A stretch of 9,550 nucleotides of DNA, from positions 1-9,550 of the forward strand of contig CAZCSO010000039.1 in the NCBI GenBank assembly GCA_964501315.1, read 5' to 3'. Each line of letters opens with the position of its first letter. Within the stretch, counting starts at the first letter, position 1. Source of the DNA: UBA5603 sp964501315 (GTDB taxonomy: Bacteria > Bacillota_I > Bacilli_A > Izemoplasmatales > Hujiaoplasmataceae). A model generated the notes under the pieces. It did not search any database. It was not told the DNA's origin and saw only the letters and a program-made list of their open reading frames with translations. Made by a program: the position numbers and the translations under genes. Of the stretch, positions 1-4,763 are shown one piece after another.

Positions 1-2
1 TG

Positions 3-254
3 TCCCCCGATGAATCGAGAGACATCGAATTGATCAGTTATGCTCCAACGGACGGTTATCTTTACTTTTCCGGTGCTTCTTACTATAATTTCATGATTTA
101 TTTAAGGGATGTCGGTTATTATCATTCTGCCTATGGAACGACGCTACTGCCGGTCGAAAAAGGCGAAAGAGTCACCATTCGTTTGGTTTCTCGGACGGAT
201 CATGGAAGCGGATTCCTCAATTGGGAGTTTGTTTTAGAAGAACCAAATGATTAG
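3..254 (+). CDS. C-terminal end of an unrecognised protein (5' end outside window)
   Basis: The reading frame is open from the left edge and closes with TAG, leaving at least 83 residues. I do not recognise the family. The visible part is rich in Tyr, Gly, Ser and Thr and begins with a segment of the type APTDGYLYFSG. It then carries alternating hydrophobic and polar stretches and a late VEKGERVTIRL segment. This resembles small beta-sandwich C-terminal domains of secreted or fibre-type proteins, in which a 'P.DG.v..' strand is followed by 'v.kGd.v.i.'. That comparison is from memory and gives no function. There is no membrane helix or sorting signal at the C-terminus. A TTG at position 30 could be read as a start, but no ribosome binding site precedes it and the frame is open upstream, so I treat the gene as cut by the window edge. 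A hairpin terminator follows about 60 bases later. Confidence 0.6.
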   Translation, partial: SPDESRDIELISYAPTDGYLYFSGASYYNFMIYLRDVGYYHSAYGTTLLPVEKGERVTIRLVSRTDHGSGFLNWEFVLEEPND

Positions 255-313
255 TGCCTGTATCAAGATGGGATTTTTCTCGATATTGGAAGGAATCACG
301 GATTTCCTAAATT

Positions 314-338
314 AACGGAATCATTAAGGTTCCGTTTT
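314..338 (+). terminator. Intrinsic terminator after the left-edge gene
   Basis: AACGGAATC (314-322) pairs with GGTTCCGTT (328-336) around a five-base loop. The 9-bp stem runs into a short T tract (to 338) and an AT-rich stretch. It would end transcription of the left-edge gene. Confidence 0.75.
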
Positions 339-426
339 ATTTATTATATAGAACACACTATAGATTATTACAGTTTTGTGGGATTGTTGAATTGTGAATA
401 ATTAATGCATAATAGCATCATATTTC

Positions 427-455
427 TTTAATTATTTAGTAAAATCGTCTATAAT
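427..455 (+). promoter_or_regulatory. Candidate promoter for the two-helix membrane protein gene
   Basis: A perfect -10 box TATAAT lies at 450-455. A weak -35 (TTTAAT, 427-432) stands 17 bases upstream. The predicted start of transcription, near 462, leaves a leader of only about 15 bases, just enough for the AGGA at 464-467. A second possible promoter lies upstream: TTGAAT (387-392), a 17-base spacer and TAATAG (410-415). Both are inferred from sequence alone. Confidence 0.45.
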
Positions 456-476
456 TTATACATAGGATGTGAGAAT

Positions 477-1055
477 ATGCGTGCTAAAAAGAAAACCATT
501 ACGTTAAGTTTGTATAATCAAAACCCCGAAACAAATGCCTATCTTATTGAGGTATCACTGGATGATTACTCAGAGTTATTTAATGGATGGGATGCATCTC
601 AACTGCGTAAGAAAGGTCTAGAACCGGAACTAATGGATTATCTTGAACAAGCTTCTAGCGATATTCCCATTCATGAGTCAACGGAACTGTGTTTCTACTT
701 ACCCAAAGCGTTACGAAACGAAGAAGCAGAACAAAAGTCAATCAAAGCCATCGCAAATAATTTCAAGGTGGAAATGGCAATGATTGATAAACAACTTAAT
801 AAGAACTATCGTCGCTTGGCAAGTTACATTGTCTTAGCGATTCTATTTCTTACGGGGGCGTATGTATTACGAAACGTCAGCGAAATATCCTTGCTCGTCA
901 ACATCATGGTTGAAGGATTGTTCATCGGTGGGTGGTTTTTGTTATGGGAGACGTTTTCGCTTTTCTTCTTTGATACGCATGAAATCAAAGTTAGAAGGAA
1001 AATATTCGACCGATATTTGAACTCACTCATCTATTTCCAAGATTCAAAACAATAG
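477..1055 (+). CDS. Uncharacterised two-helix membrane protein
   Basis: The product is 192 residues. The start is set by an AGGA and purine-rich run at 464-474 ahead of the ATG. An acidic, soluble N-terminal half (about residues 1-110) is followed by two hydrophobic segments, near 115-131 and 145-165, and a basic C-terminal tail (KVRRK near 171-175). This suggests a cytoplasmic N-domain and a membrane hairpin. The motif GGWFLLWE (151-158), followed by an aromatic run and a basic helix, resembles a widespread family of hypothetical bacterial proteins that share a 'GW..LW...' segment and a preceding 'dIP......i.i.lP' segment (here DIPIHESTELCFYLP, 62-76). I recall that family as having no assigned function, and I infer none. 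The gene is monocistronic, between a terminator and the riboswitch-controlled operon, and shows no obvious link to either neighbour. Confidence 0.75.
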   Translation: MRAKKKTITLSLYNQNPETNAYLIEVSLDDYSELFNGWDASQLRKKGLEPELMDYLEQASSDIPIHESTELCFYLPKALRNEEAEQKSIKAIANNFKVEMAMIDKQLNKNYRRLASYIVLAILFLTGAYVLRNVSEISLLVNIMVEGLFIGGWFLLWETFSLFFFDTHEIKVRRKIFDRYLNSLIYFQDSKQ

Positions 1056-1166
1056 TTTATTCGTTAGGATCAATTTGTTTACAACGTTTTTTTGGCTAAT
1101 TTTGGCTGGAATATTAGGCTTATACTAACCAATAATAAATTTTTTTAATAATTCGATGTAAATTTG

Positions 1167-1195
1167 TTGACAATCGATTTTCGATGATATAAAAT
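1167..1195 (+). promoter_or_regulatory. Strong sigma-A-type promoter of the riboswitch-controlled secretion operon
   Basis: A perfect -35 TTGACA (1167-1172), a 17-base spacer and -10 TAAAAT (1190-1195) place the start of transcription near 1202, immediately ahead of the first aptamer core. The near-consensus promoter suggests strong constitutive initiation, with control passed to the leader RNA. The gene-free stretch 1056-1486 holds this promoter and the two riboswitches. Between 1056 and 1166 I see only AT-rich sequence and a weak imperfect hairpin. Confidence 0.75.
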
Positions 1196-1199
1196 ATAA

Positions 1200-1273
1200 G
1201 CGTTCAAGGCAAAACTAGTGAAAGCTAGTGACGCAAAGCTAAAGGGCCTTCAAAGATGGCAGCCAGTTACCGT
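1200..1273 (+). promoter_or_regulatory. Cyclic-di-GMP-I (GEMM-I) riboswitch aptamer 1
   Basis: The order of conserved elements matches GEMM-I. GGCAAAA (1208-1214) supplies the guanine just before C, which recognises the ligand in this family. P2 is a 6-bp stem ACTAGT/GCTAGT (1214-1219/1224-1229) capped by a GAAA tetraloop. The linker GACGCAAAGC (1230-1239) follows. P3 forms through GCT/AGC (1238-1240/1261-1263) and GCC/GGC (1246-1248/1258-1260), with the purine internal loop that accepts the tetraloop. The 3' element is AGCCAGTTACC (1261-1271). The G at the key ligand position argues for c-di-GMP rather than the cyclic AMP-GMP variant, which carries A there. Its 3' edge is shared with a terminator hairpin, so ligand binding should favour read-through. 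Confidence 0.88.
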
Positions 1274-1301
1274 TATCAGAAATGATAGGGGTATTTTTTT
1301 T
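1268..1301 (+). terminator. Riboswitch-1 intrinsic terminator (expression platform)
   Basis: Bases 1268-1278 pair with 1283-1293 around a GAAA loop: ten pairs, one of them G-U, and one G-G mismatch. Eight T residues follow (1294-1301). The 5' arm contains the ACC of the aptamer's conserved 3' element, so aptamer and terminator are mutually exclusive. This arrangement predicts an ON switch: bound c-di-GMP holds the shared strand and prevents termination. Confidence 0.85.
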
Positions 1302-1326
1302 ATAACTTAATGTTCTTCATGTTGTT

Positions 1327-1391
1327 AAAGCCAAAATCGGAGTGATCTGATGACGGAAAGCTATAGGGTCTTAATAAGACAGCCAGTTGCC
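1327..1391 (+). promoter_or_regulatory. Cyclic-di-GMP-I (GEMM-I) riboswitch aptamer 2, in tandem
   Basis: The same architecture repeats about 120 bases downstream. AAAGCCAAAA (1327-1336) carries the ligand-recognition G at 1330. P2 is ATCGGA/TCTGAT (1336-1341/1346-1351) capped by a GUGA (GNRA) tetraloop. The linker is GACGGAAAGC (1352-1361). The P3 arm is GTCTT/AAGAC (1368-1372/1376-1380). The 3' element is AGCCAGTTGCC (1381-1391). It differs from aptamer 1 in stem sequences but keeps pairing and loop type, so it is a real second aptamer and not a simple local repeat. P1 looks weak, which may raise the ligand needed. Confidence 0.85.
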
Positions 1392-1416
1392 CTCATTCTC
1401 CTTTTTGGCTTTTTTT
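1327..1416 (+). terminator. Riboswitch-2 terminator whose stem encloses the aptamer
   Basis: AAAGCCAAAA (1327-1336) can pair with TTTTGGCTTT (1403-1412), and GGAG (1339-1342) with CTCC (1398-1401). Together they form a 14-bp stem with a small internal loop, directly followed by a T run to 1416. I found no local 5' arm near the T tract, so the long-range pairing is the only good candidate. It uses the ligand-recognition G and the 5' side of P2, so it competes with the folded aptamer. The loop of about 55 bases is unusually long for a terminator. Confidence 0.6.
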
Positions 1417-1486
1417 GTTTCTTTCATCGGAAACAATTGAGTATAGAGATTAAAAAATAAAAAATATAAATTTGGAGGATTTAAAA

Positions 1487-1975
1487 ATGTTTAAAAAAGT
1501 ATTGGCTGTTGTTGCAGTCGCATTAATGTTAGGTGGATCGGTTTTGGCTTTTGCTTACTGGGATAATTTACAACAAGAACAATCAGAAACGTTAACAATC
1601 GGTAACGGTGTTACCCTTGAGTTAGCCGCTGTAGCTGAAGCACCAGTGGGTAAAGTATTGGTTCCAGCAGGTGTCGTTATGAAAGCAAACGATGTGGATG
1701 AAATTGTCTTGACGTACAATGTAAAATTAGATGAAGCTGCATTAACGGCTTTGGATTTAGACGTTGTCGCTTCGAACATTCAAATCGGTGGTTCTACCGT
1801 TAATGCTGGATTAGTATCCATCGTTATTGAATTGGGTGCTCCTGTTGTCAACAACACTGACGTCTTGGTCACGGTAACGGTATCCTTGAATGCACCCGCT
1901 ACCGTTGAAGTTTACAATGTAATTAAGAACCAAGACATTACCTTTGATTTAACGTTTACGGCTACGATTGCTTAA
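1487..1975 (+). CDS. Small secreted protein with SipW-type signal peptide (TasA/camelysin-like)
   Basis: The product is 162 residues. The ATG at 1487 follows GGAGGA (1474-1479) at 7 bases; a TTG at 1472 lies in front of that site and is not the start. Residues 1-22 are a basic-hydrophobic signal (MFKKVLAVVA onward) followed by AYWD (23-26) and a TLTIGNG strand (36-41), the pattern of SipW-cognate signal peptides. The mature part is about 135 residues, almost all alternating beta-strand pattern, rich in Val, Thr, Ala and Asn, and free of Cys and Trp after the signal. This fits a single immunoglobulin-like beta-sandwich that could assemble into fibres, as TasA does. It is much shorter than Bacillus TasA (about 260 residues), so I call it TasA-like and not TasA. 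It is first in the riboswitch operon, with its peptidase next, and a paralogue lies at 4198-4680. Confidence 0.82.
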   Translation: MFKKVLAVVAVALMLGGSVLAFAYWDNLQQEQSETLTIGNGVTLELAAVAEAPVGKVLVPAGVVMKANDVDEIVLTYNVKLDEAALTALDLDVVASNIQIGGSTVNAGLVSIVIELGAPVVNNTDVLVTVTVSLNAPATVEVYNVIKNQDITFDLTFTATIA

Positions 1976-1994
1976 TTAACTTTACTGAAACTGA

Positions 1995-2028
1995 AGTCAT
2001 CCAGGAAGGACATCCTTCTTGGATGATT
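1995..2028 (+). other. Long intercistronic RNA hairpin without U-tract
   Basis: Bases 1995-2009 pair with 2014-2028 in 15 consecutive pairs (two of them G-U) around an ACAU loop. No T run follows, so it is not a classic terminator. It sits between the stop of the small secreted protein and the ribosome binding site of the peptidase. Such a hairpin could protect the 3' end of an abundant upstream message or lower expression of the peptidase. The pairing is seen; the role is inferred. Confidence 0.7.
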
Positions 2029-2031
2029 CCT

Positions 2032-2037
2032 AGGTGA
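2032..2037 (+). promoter_or_regulatory. Ribosome binding site that sets a TTG start for the signal peptidase
   Basis: AGGTGA (2032-2037), in a wider match to the anti-16S sequence, stands 5 bases before TTG at 2043. The in-frame GTG at 2034 lies inside this site and has no good site of its own, so TTG is the more likely start. Confidence 0.6.
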
Positions 2038-2042
2038 TTAAT

Positions 2043-2645
2043 TTGGAAAACAAAAAGAAAAAATCGGGGTTCAATTTAAGTAAGAAAACCATCGACCTGA
2101 TTAAATTTATCGTAAGCATCGTTATCATTTTCATCATGGGGTATATAGTGTTCAACTATGTGCCTTTTGTTGCTCAATACGATCATTATGTGATTGCGAC
2201 CGATAGTATGGAGCCGGTGATTGATGTCGGTGATATCGTCATTATCGATACCGACATTAACTTAGAAGAGTTGACTGAAGGGCAGATTATTGCCTTTTAC
2301 GCTGATATTCGTGGCGATGGCGTTAAACGCGTGGTCGTCCATTATTTGGATGACATCAAAGAAGTCGACGGTGAAGTAATCTATAAGACTAAACCAGAGA
2401 TATCGGACTCACAAGACCCCTGGGAACTAACGGCAGATGACATCGTGGGCATAAAAGTGTTGACGATACCGAAAGTGGGACCGTTTCTATTGTTTGCCCA
2501 ATCGTCAATTGGCCGAATTGTGTTGTTATTGGATATTGTGATGATTTACATGATTCTGTCGTTGTTCCCCAAAAAAGAAACCAAAAAATCGTCTCGTAGC
2601 GAAACAACACAAGAAGAAAAAACCGAAGAAACTCAGTCAGTCTAG
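2043..2645 (+). CDS. sipW: SipW-type signal peptidase I (ER/archaeal-type, S26B)
   Basis: The product is 200 residues from TTG 2043. It is a membrane serine peptidase that cleaves signal peptides on the outer face of the membrane. A basic N-terminus is followed by a transmembrane helix (about 19-40), then the catalytic box TDSMEPVI with Ser55. His100 (VVVHYLDD) stands where bacterial-type enzymes have Lys, which marks the ER/archaeal class. Asp125 matches the second conserved acid. The usual 'KGD.N' segment is KPEIS here (117-121), so Glu119 replaces the first conserved Asp. A second hydrophobic segment (about 155-176) and a charged Lys/Glu-rich tail follow. The gene lies between two genes whose products carry SipW-type signals, so these are its expected substrates. 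Expression should follow the two upstream riboswitches and may be reduced by the intercistronic hairpin. A general housekeeping role cannot be excluded. Confidence 0.88.
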   Translation: MENKKKKSGFNLSKKTIDLIKFIVSIVIIFIMGYIVFNYVPFVAQYDHYVIATDSMEPVIDVGDIVIIDTDINLEELTEGQIIAFYADIRGDGVKRVVVHYLDDIKEVDGEVIYKTKPEISDSQDPWELTADDIVGIKVLTIPKVGPFLLFAQSSIGRIVLLLDIVMIYMILSLFPKKETKKSSRSETTQEEKTEETQSV

Positions 2646-2688
2646 CATTATGTTCCCACCAAAATCCAATTGAAACGAGGTGAAAACG

Positions 2689-3942
2689 ATGTTTAAAAAA
2701 CAAGTACTCTTGAAGCTCCTAGTTTCATTTGTTTTACTATTGTCGTTTTCGTCGGTTTTGATGTTTGGATATTCGTACTGGGATTCGAATCATCAAACGG
2801 ATTCAGAGTTACTAGTTGTCGGTGATTGGGGAATTCCTATTACCACAGCTCATGAATTTTATCTTTTTGCGACAAAAACGGACAGTGTTTCAACGGACCG
2901 TTATTACTTATTCAATGACATCGATTTTAGTGGATACAATTGGGTTTATGACAACACCACCAGTCAAGTTACCTTCCGAGGAACACTGGATGGAAATGGA
3001 AAAACCCTTCGTAATTTGACGTTAACCTACAATAGTTCGTATTCCTATTTTGGGATTTTCCCAAGAATGGATGGCGGATCAGTCTATAATGTAACGTTGG
3101 AAAACATCGATTTGAGACTGGGCAATACAGCTTTGGGTGGAACCTCTACCCGTTCTGGTTTAATTACCGGTAATGCGTATGGATCAACCAACACGATCTC
3201 CAACATTACCATTATCGATTCCGGCGTCAGAGGAACGTCCTCTAGTGGCGTGGGTGGTTTGGTCGGCAACGTATCCAATTCATCAACGGTTGTGAACATC
3301 GATAATATCAAAGCTACTAACCTGAAAGTATTTAGTAAAAACTCATCCGTCGGCGGATTAGTCGGCTATATCTCTTCAAGCAGCGCGACGGTCAATGTCT
3401 CTGACATCGACATTCAGGGGGAAGTGTATTCGTATGCGTCCTCGTCGTACACCGGTGGCTTGATTGGTCGAATCCGGAGTGGGGCGCTCTTTTATGCGGA
3501 TCGAGCCATTGTTGATATGACGTCTCAAAACACGTTAGAGACAAATTATACCTATTATTTGAAATATTCGAACCGTTATTTGGGTGGTTTCATTGGTTAT
3601 AATCAATCAACAAGCAACTATGTTGGATTGAATAACGTCTTTTTCACGGGTAGCCTTTATACTAACACCAGTGCTAACCGTAGTTATGTCGGTACGGCCA
3701 TTGGTCGATCGGGTGGAAGCCAATCACTTCATAATGATTATTATGCAAGAGTTGAATTCAGGTCCCTTTGGAGTCAAGTCATTTACAGTCCGGATACGAC
3801 CTTGCGAGGAATCAACGCGCAATTGGTCAGCGAACAAACGTTACCCAGTGGTGCGTGGTGGGATTCGTTTGCGACCGAATTTATGGCCGCTAATGACCTT
3901 TGGACTCAAGATGGTACGGGACGATTAACGTTAATACGATAA
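2689..3942 (+). CDS. Secreted GLUG-repeat beta-helix protein with SipW-type signal peptide
   Basis: The product is 417 residues from ATG 2689, 5 bases after GAGGTGA (2677-2683); the GTG at 2680 lies inside that site. A signal helix (about 5-27) ends in YSYWDS (28-33) and a LLVVGD strand, the same SipW-cognate pattern as the first gene. A domain of the kind 'f..DIDfsg...f.GtlDGNGktl.nLtl' follows (about 73-112), then repeats that each carry a GG(L/F)(V/I)G turn: 189-194, 222-227, 256-261 and 299-304, with a weaker copy near 334-340 and a degenerate one at 157-161. This fits the GLUG motif and a right-handed beta-helix, common in surface adhesins and some glycan-active proteins. No catalytic residues can be assigned. 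The C-terminus (WWDSFATEFM then a Trp/Gly segment) is typical of such proteins, and there is no sorting or anchor motif. It is last in the riboswitch operon and ends at a strong terminator. Confidence 0.82.
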   Translation: MFKKQVLLKLLVSFVLLLSFSSVLMFGYSYWDSNHQTDSELLVVGDWGIPITTAHEFYLFATKTDSVSTDRYYLFNDIDFSGYNWVYDNTTSQVTFRGTLDGNGKTLRNLTLTYNSSYSYFGIFPRMDGGSVYNVTLENIDLRLGNTALGGTSTRSGLITGNAYGSTNTISNITIIDSGVRGTSSSGVGGLVGNVSNSSTVVNIDNIKATNLKVFSKNSSVGGLVGYISSSSATVNVSDIDIQGEVYSYASSSYTGGLIGRIRSGALFYADRAIVDMTSQNTLETNYTYYLKYSNRYLGGFIGYNQSTSNYVGLNNVFFTGSLYTNTSANRSYVGTAIGRSGGSQSLHNDYYARVEFRSLWSQVIYSPDTTLRGINAQLVSEQTLPSGAWWDSFATEFMAANDLWTQDGTGRLTLIR

Positions 3943-3948
3943 GAAAAG

Positions 3949-3974
3949 AACCACTCGCTGATGCGGGTGGTTTT
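3949..3974 (+). terminator. Intrinsic terminator of the secretion operon
   Basis: AACCACTCGC (3949-3958) pairs with GCGGGTGGTT (3963-3972) over 10 bp around a TGAT loop and runs into four T residues (3971-3974). It lies 6 bases after the stop of the GLUG gene. Confidence 0.85.
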
Positions 3975-4012
3975 CAATTAGAACAAATTTTTCAAGAAAA
4001 AAAGCAAATATA

Positions 4013-4040
4013 TTGAATTATTAAAAAAATATGGTATAGT
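4013..4040 (+). promoter_or_regulatory. Promoter of the second riboswitch-controlled gene
   Basis: TTGAAT (4013-4018), a 16-base spacer and TATAGT (4035-4040) predict a start near 4047, giving a leader of about 150 bases that contains the third aptamer. Confidence 0.65.
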
Positions 4041-4060
4041 TAGTGTATCAAAGACAAGCC

Positions 4061-4193
4061 GTACAGACGCATATGTCCTGTATAAGTGCTTAGTTTGATA
4101 AAGCTAAACCCGGAGCAATCCGGCGACAGAAAGCTATAGGGTCCCACGTGGATAGCCAGTTGCCGTACTAGACATTTGTATCATTGGAGGACA
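4061..4193 (+). promoter_or_regulatory. Possible translational expression platform of riboswitch 3
   Basis: UGUCCU (4074-4079), upstream of the aptamer, is a perfect complement of AGGACA (4188-4193), which overlaps the Shine-Dalgarno site. The same strand can instead fold locally: GUACAG (4061-4066) with CUGUAU (4078-4083). In addition AUGUC (4073-4077) is complementary to GACAU (4171-4175), the 3' strand of P1. These competing pairings could link aptamer folding to ribosome access. The complementarities are seen; the mechanism is inferred, and six pairs can occur by chance. Confidence 0.35.
4086..4175 (+). promoter_or_regulatory. Cyclic-di-GMP-I (GEMM-I) riboswitch aptamer 3
   Basis: AAGCTAAAC (4101-4109) carries the ligand-recognition G at 4103. 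P2 is CCGGA/TCCGG (4110-4114/4119-4123) capped by a GCAA tetraloop. The linker is GACAGAAAGC (4125-4134), and P3 holds the GCTATAGGGTCC and GGATAGCC arms. The 3' element AGCCAGTTGCC (4154-4164) is identical to that of aptamer 2. A P1 extension pairs 4086-4094 with 4167-4175 in eight of nine positions. No terminator hairpin with a U-tract follows. The ribosome binding site GGAGG (4186-4190) lies just past P1, which suggests control of translation. Confidence 0.85.
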
Positions 4194-4197
4194 AAAT

Positions 4198-4680
4198 ATG
4201 CGACCATTATGGGTGTCTTTTTTTGTTTTCTTCCTGATGTTATCGTCGACTTACGTTACCTATCAAGAATGGCTTAAAAATGAGTCCGATTTATCATTTA
4301 GCGAAGAAATAGCGTATTCTCATTCATCACGAGTCATCGAACTTTCTGCTCCATCAGGGAAGCGGCTAGTTCCCATGGGTGCCGTATTAGGCATCAACGA
4401 CGTCAATCAGGTTGAATATCGTTTTTCCGTTAGGGTTAAAAACGATCACGTTGTTACGGTAAAAGCCGTAAACGTCGTATTTCAAACTTCTGACACGGTT
4501 TATGAAGATGTCGAAAGCTTGTTGGTTTTTGATTATCATATCAACCAAATCGATCAAGAAAACGCCGAAGTGACCGTCGTTGTTTCGTTGGCTATGCCAT
4601 CCAACGAAGTCGAAAAAACCATTATTCAAGGGAGCAATGCTTCCTTTGAACTGATGATCAATCAAGTGCCGATTGACTAA
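4198..4680 (+). CDS. Diverged paralogue of the small SipW-type secreted protein
   Basis: The product is 160 residues, with ATG 7 bases after GGAGG (4186-4190). An N-terminal hydrophobic helix (about 3-21) acts as signal or anchor. The body aligns with the protein at 1487-1975: APSGKRLVPMGAV (51-63) against APVGKVLVPAGVV, INDVNQVEYRFSVRV (66-80) against ANDVDEIVLTYNVKL, and VTVVVSLAMP (125-134) against VTVTVSLNAP. Both end in a strand with the pattern F.L..... The fold should therefore be the same beta-sandwich. The YWD signature after the signal helix is absent; the corresponding region reads TYQEWLKN. Processing by the SipW-type enzyme is therefore uncertain, and the protein may stay membrane-anchored, for example as a base or chaperone for the fibre protein. 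It is a single gene with its own promoter, c-di-GMP-I riboswitch and terminator. Confidence 0.78.
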   Translation: MRPLWVSFFVFFLMLSSTYVTYQEWLKNESDLSFSEEIAYSHSSRVIELSAPSGKRLVPMGAVLGINDVNQVEYRFSVRVKNDHVVTVKAVNVVFQTSDTVYEDVESLLVFDYHINQIDQENAEVTVVVSLAMPSNEVEKTIIQGSNASFELMINQVPID

Positions 4681-4694
4681 CAATTTTGGATATG

Positions 4695-4719
4695 AAGGAC
4701 GGGCCTGAGCTCGTCTTTT
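4695..4719 (+). terminator. Intrinsic terminator after the paralogue gene
   Basis: AAGGACGGGC (4695-4704) pairs with GCTCGTCTTT (4709-4718) over 10 bp, including two G-U pairs, around CTGA and runs into T residues and an AT-rich stretch. Confidence 0.8.
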
Positions 4720-4725
4720 ATTTAT

Positions 4726-4761
4726 AAAAAAACGATTCCTTGAATGACAAAGAATCGTTTT
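4726..4761 (-). terminator. Terminator of the oad-birA operon (may act in both directions)
   Basis: AAAACGATTC (4729-4738) pairs with GAATCGTTTT (4752-4761). Read on the minus strand, the stem ends in seven U residues, directly after the birA stop. The plus-strand reading also ends in a T-rich stretch. Confidence 0.85.
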
Positions 4762-4763
4762 CT

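Noticed and set aside
824..1030. Antisense open frame on the minus strand inside the membrane protein gene
   Set aside because: It is fully within a convincing gene, with no ribosome binding site or recognisable protein features.
1056..1166. Weak hairpin TTAG/CTAA followed by a T run near 1141-1146 as a terminator
   Set aside because: The stem is short and broken and the T run is displaced from it, so I do not call it.
1200..1391. Reading the aptamers as the cyclic AMP-GMP (GEMM-Ib) variant
   Set aside because: All three have G, not A, at the ligand-recognition position just before C in the GC(N)AAA segment. Binding tests would still be needed for proof.
1487..1975. Calling the small secreted protein TasA outright
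   Set aside because: It is about 100 residues shorter than TasA and shares only the signal type, context and strand pattern that I can see.
2034..2645. GTG at 2034 as start of the signal peptidase
   Set aside because: This codon lies inside the AGGTGA ribosome binding site, which is correctly spaced for TTG 2043.
2389..2703. Antisense 104-codon open frame across the end of the peptidase gene
   Set aside because: It overlaps the peptidase gene and the start of the GLUG gene and has no coding character.
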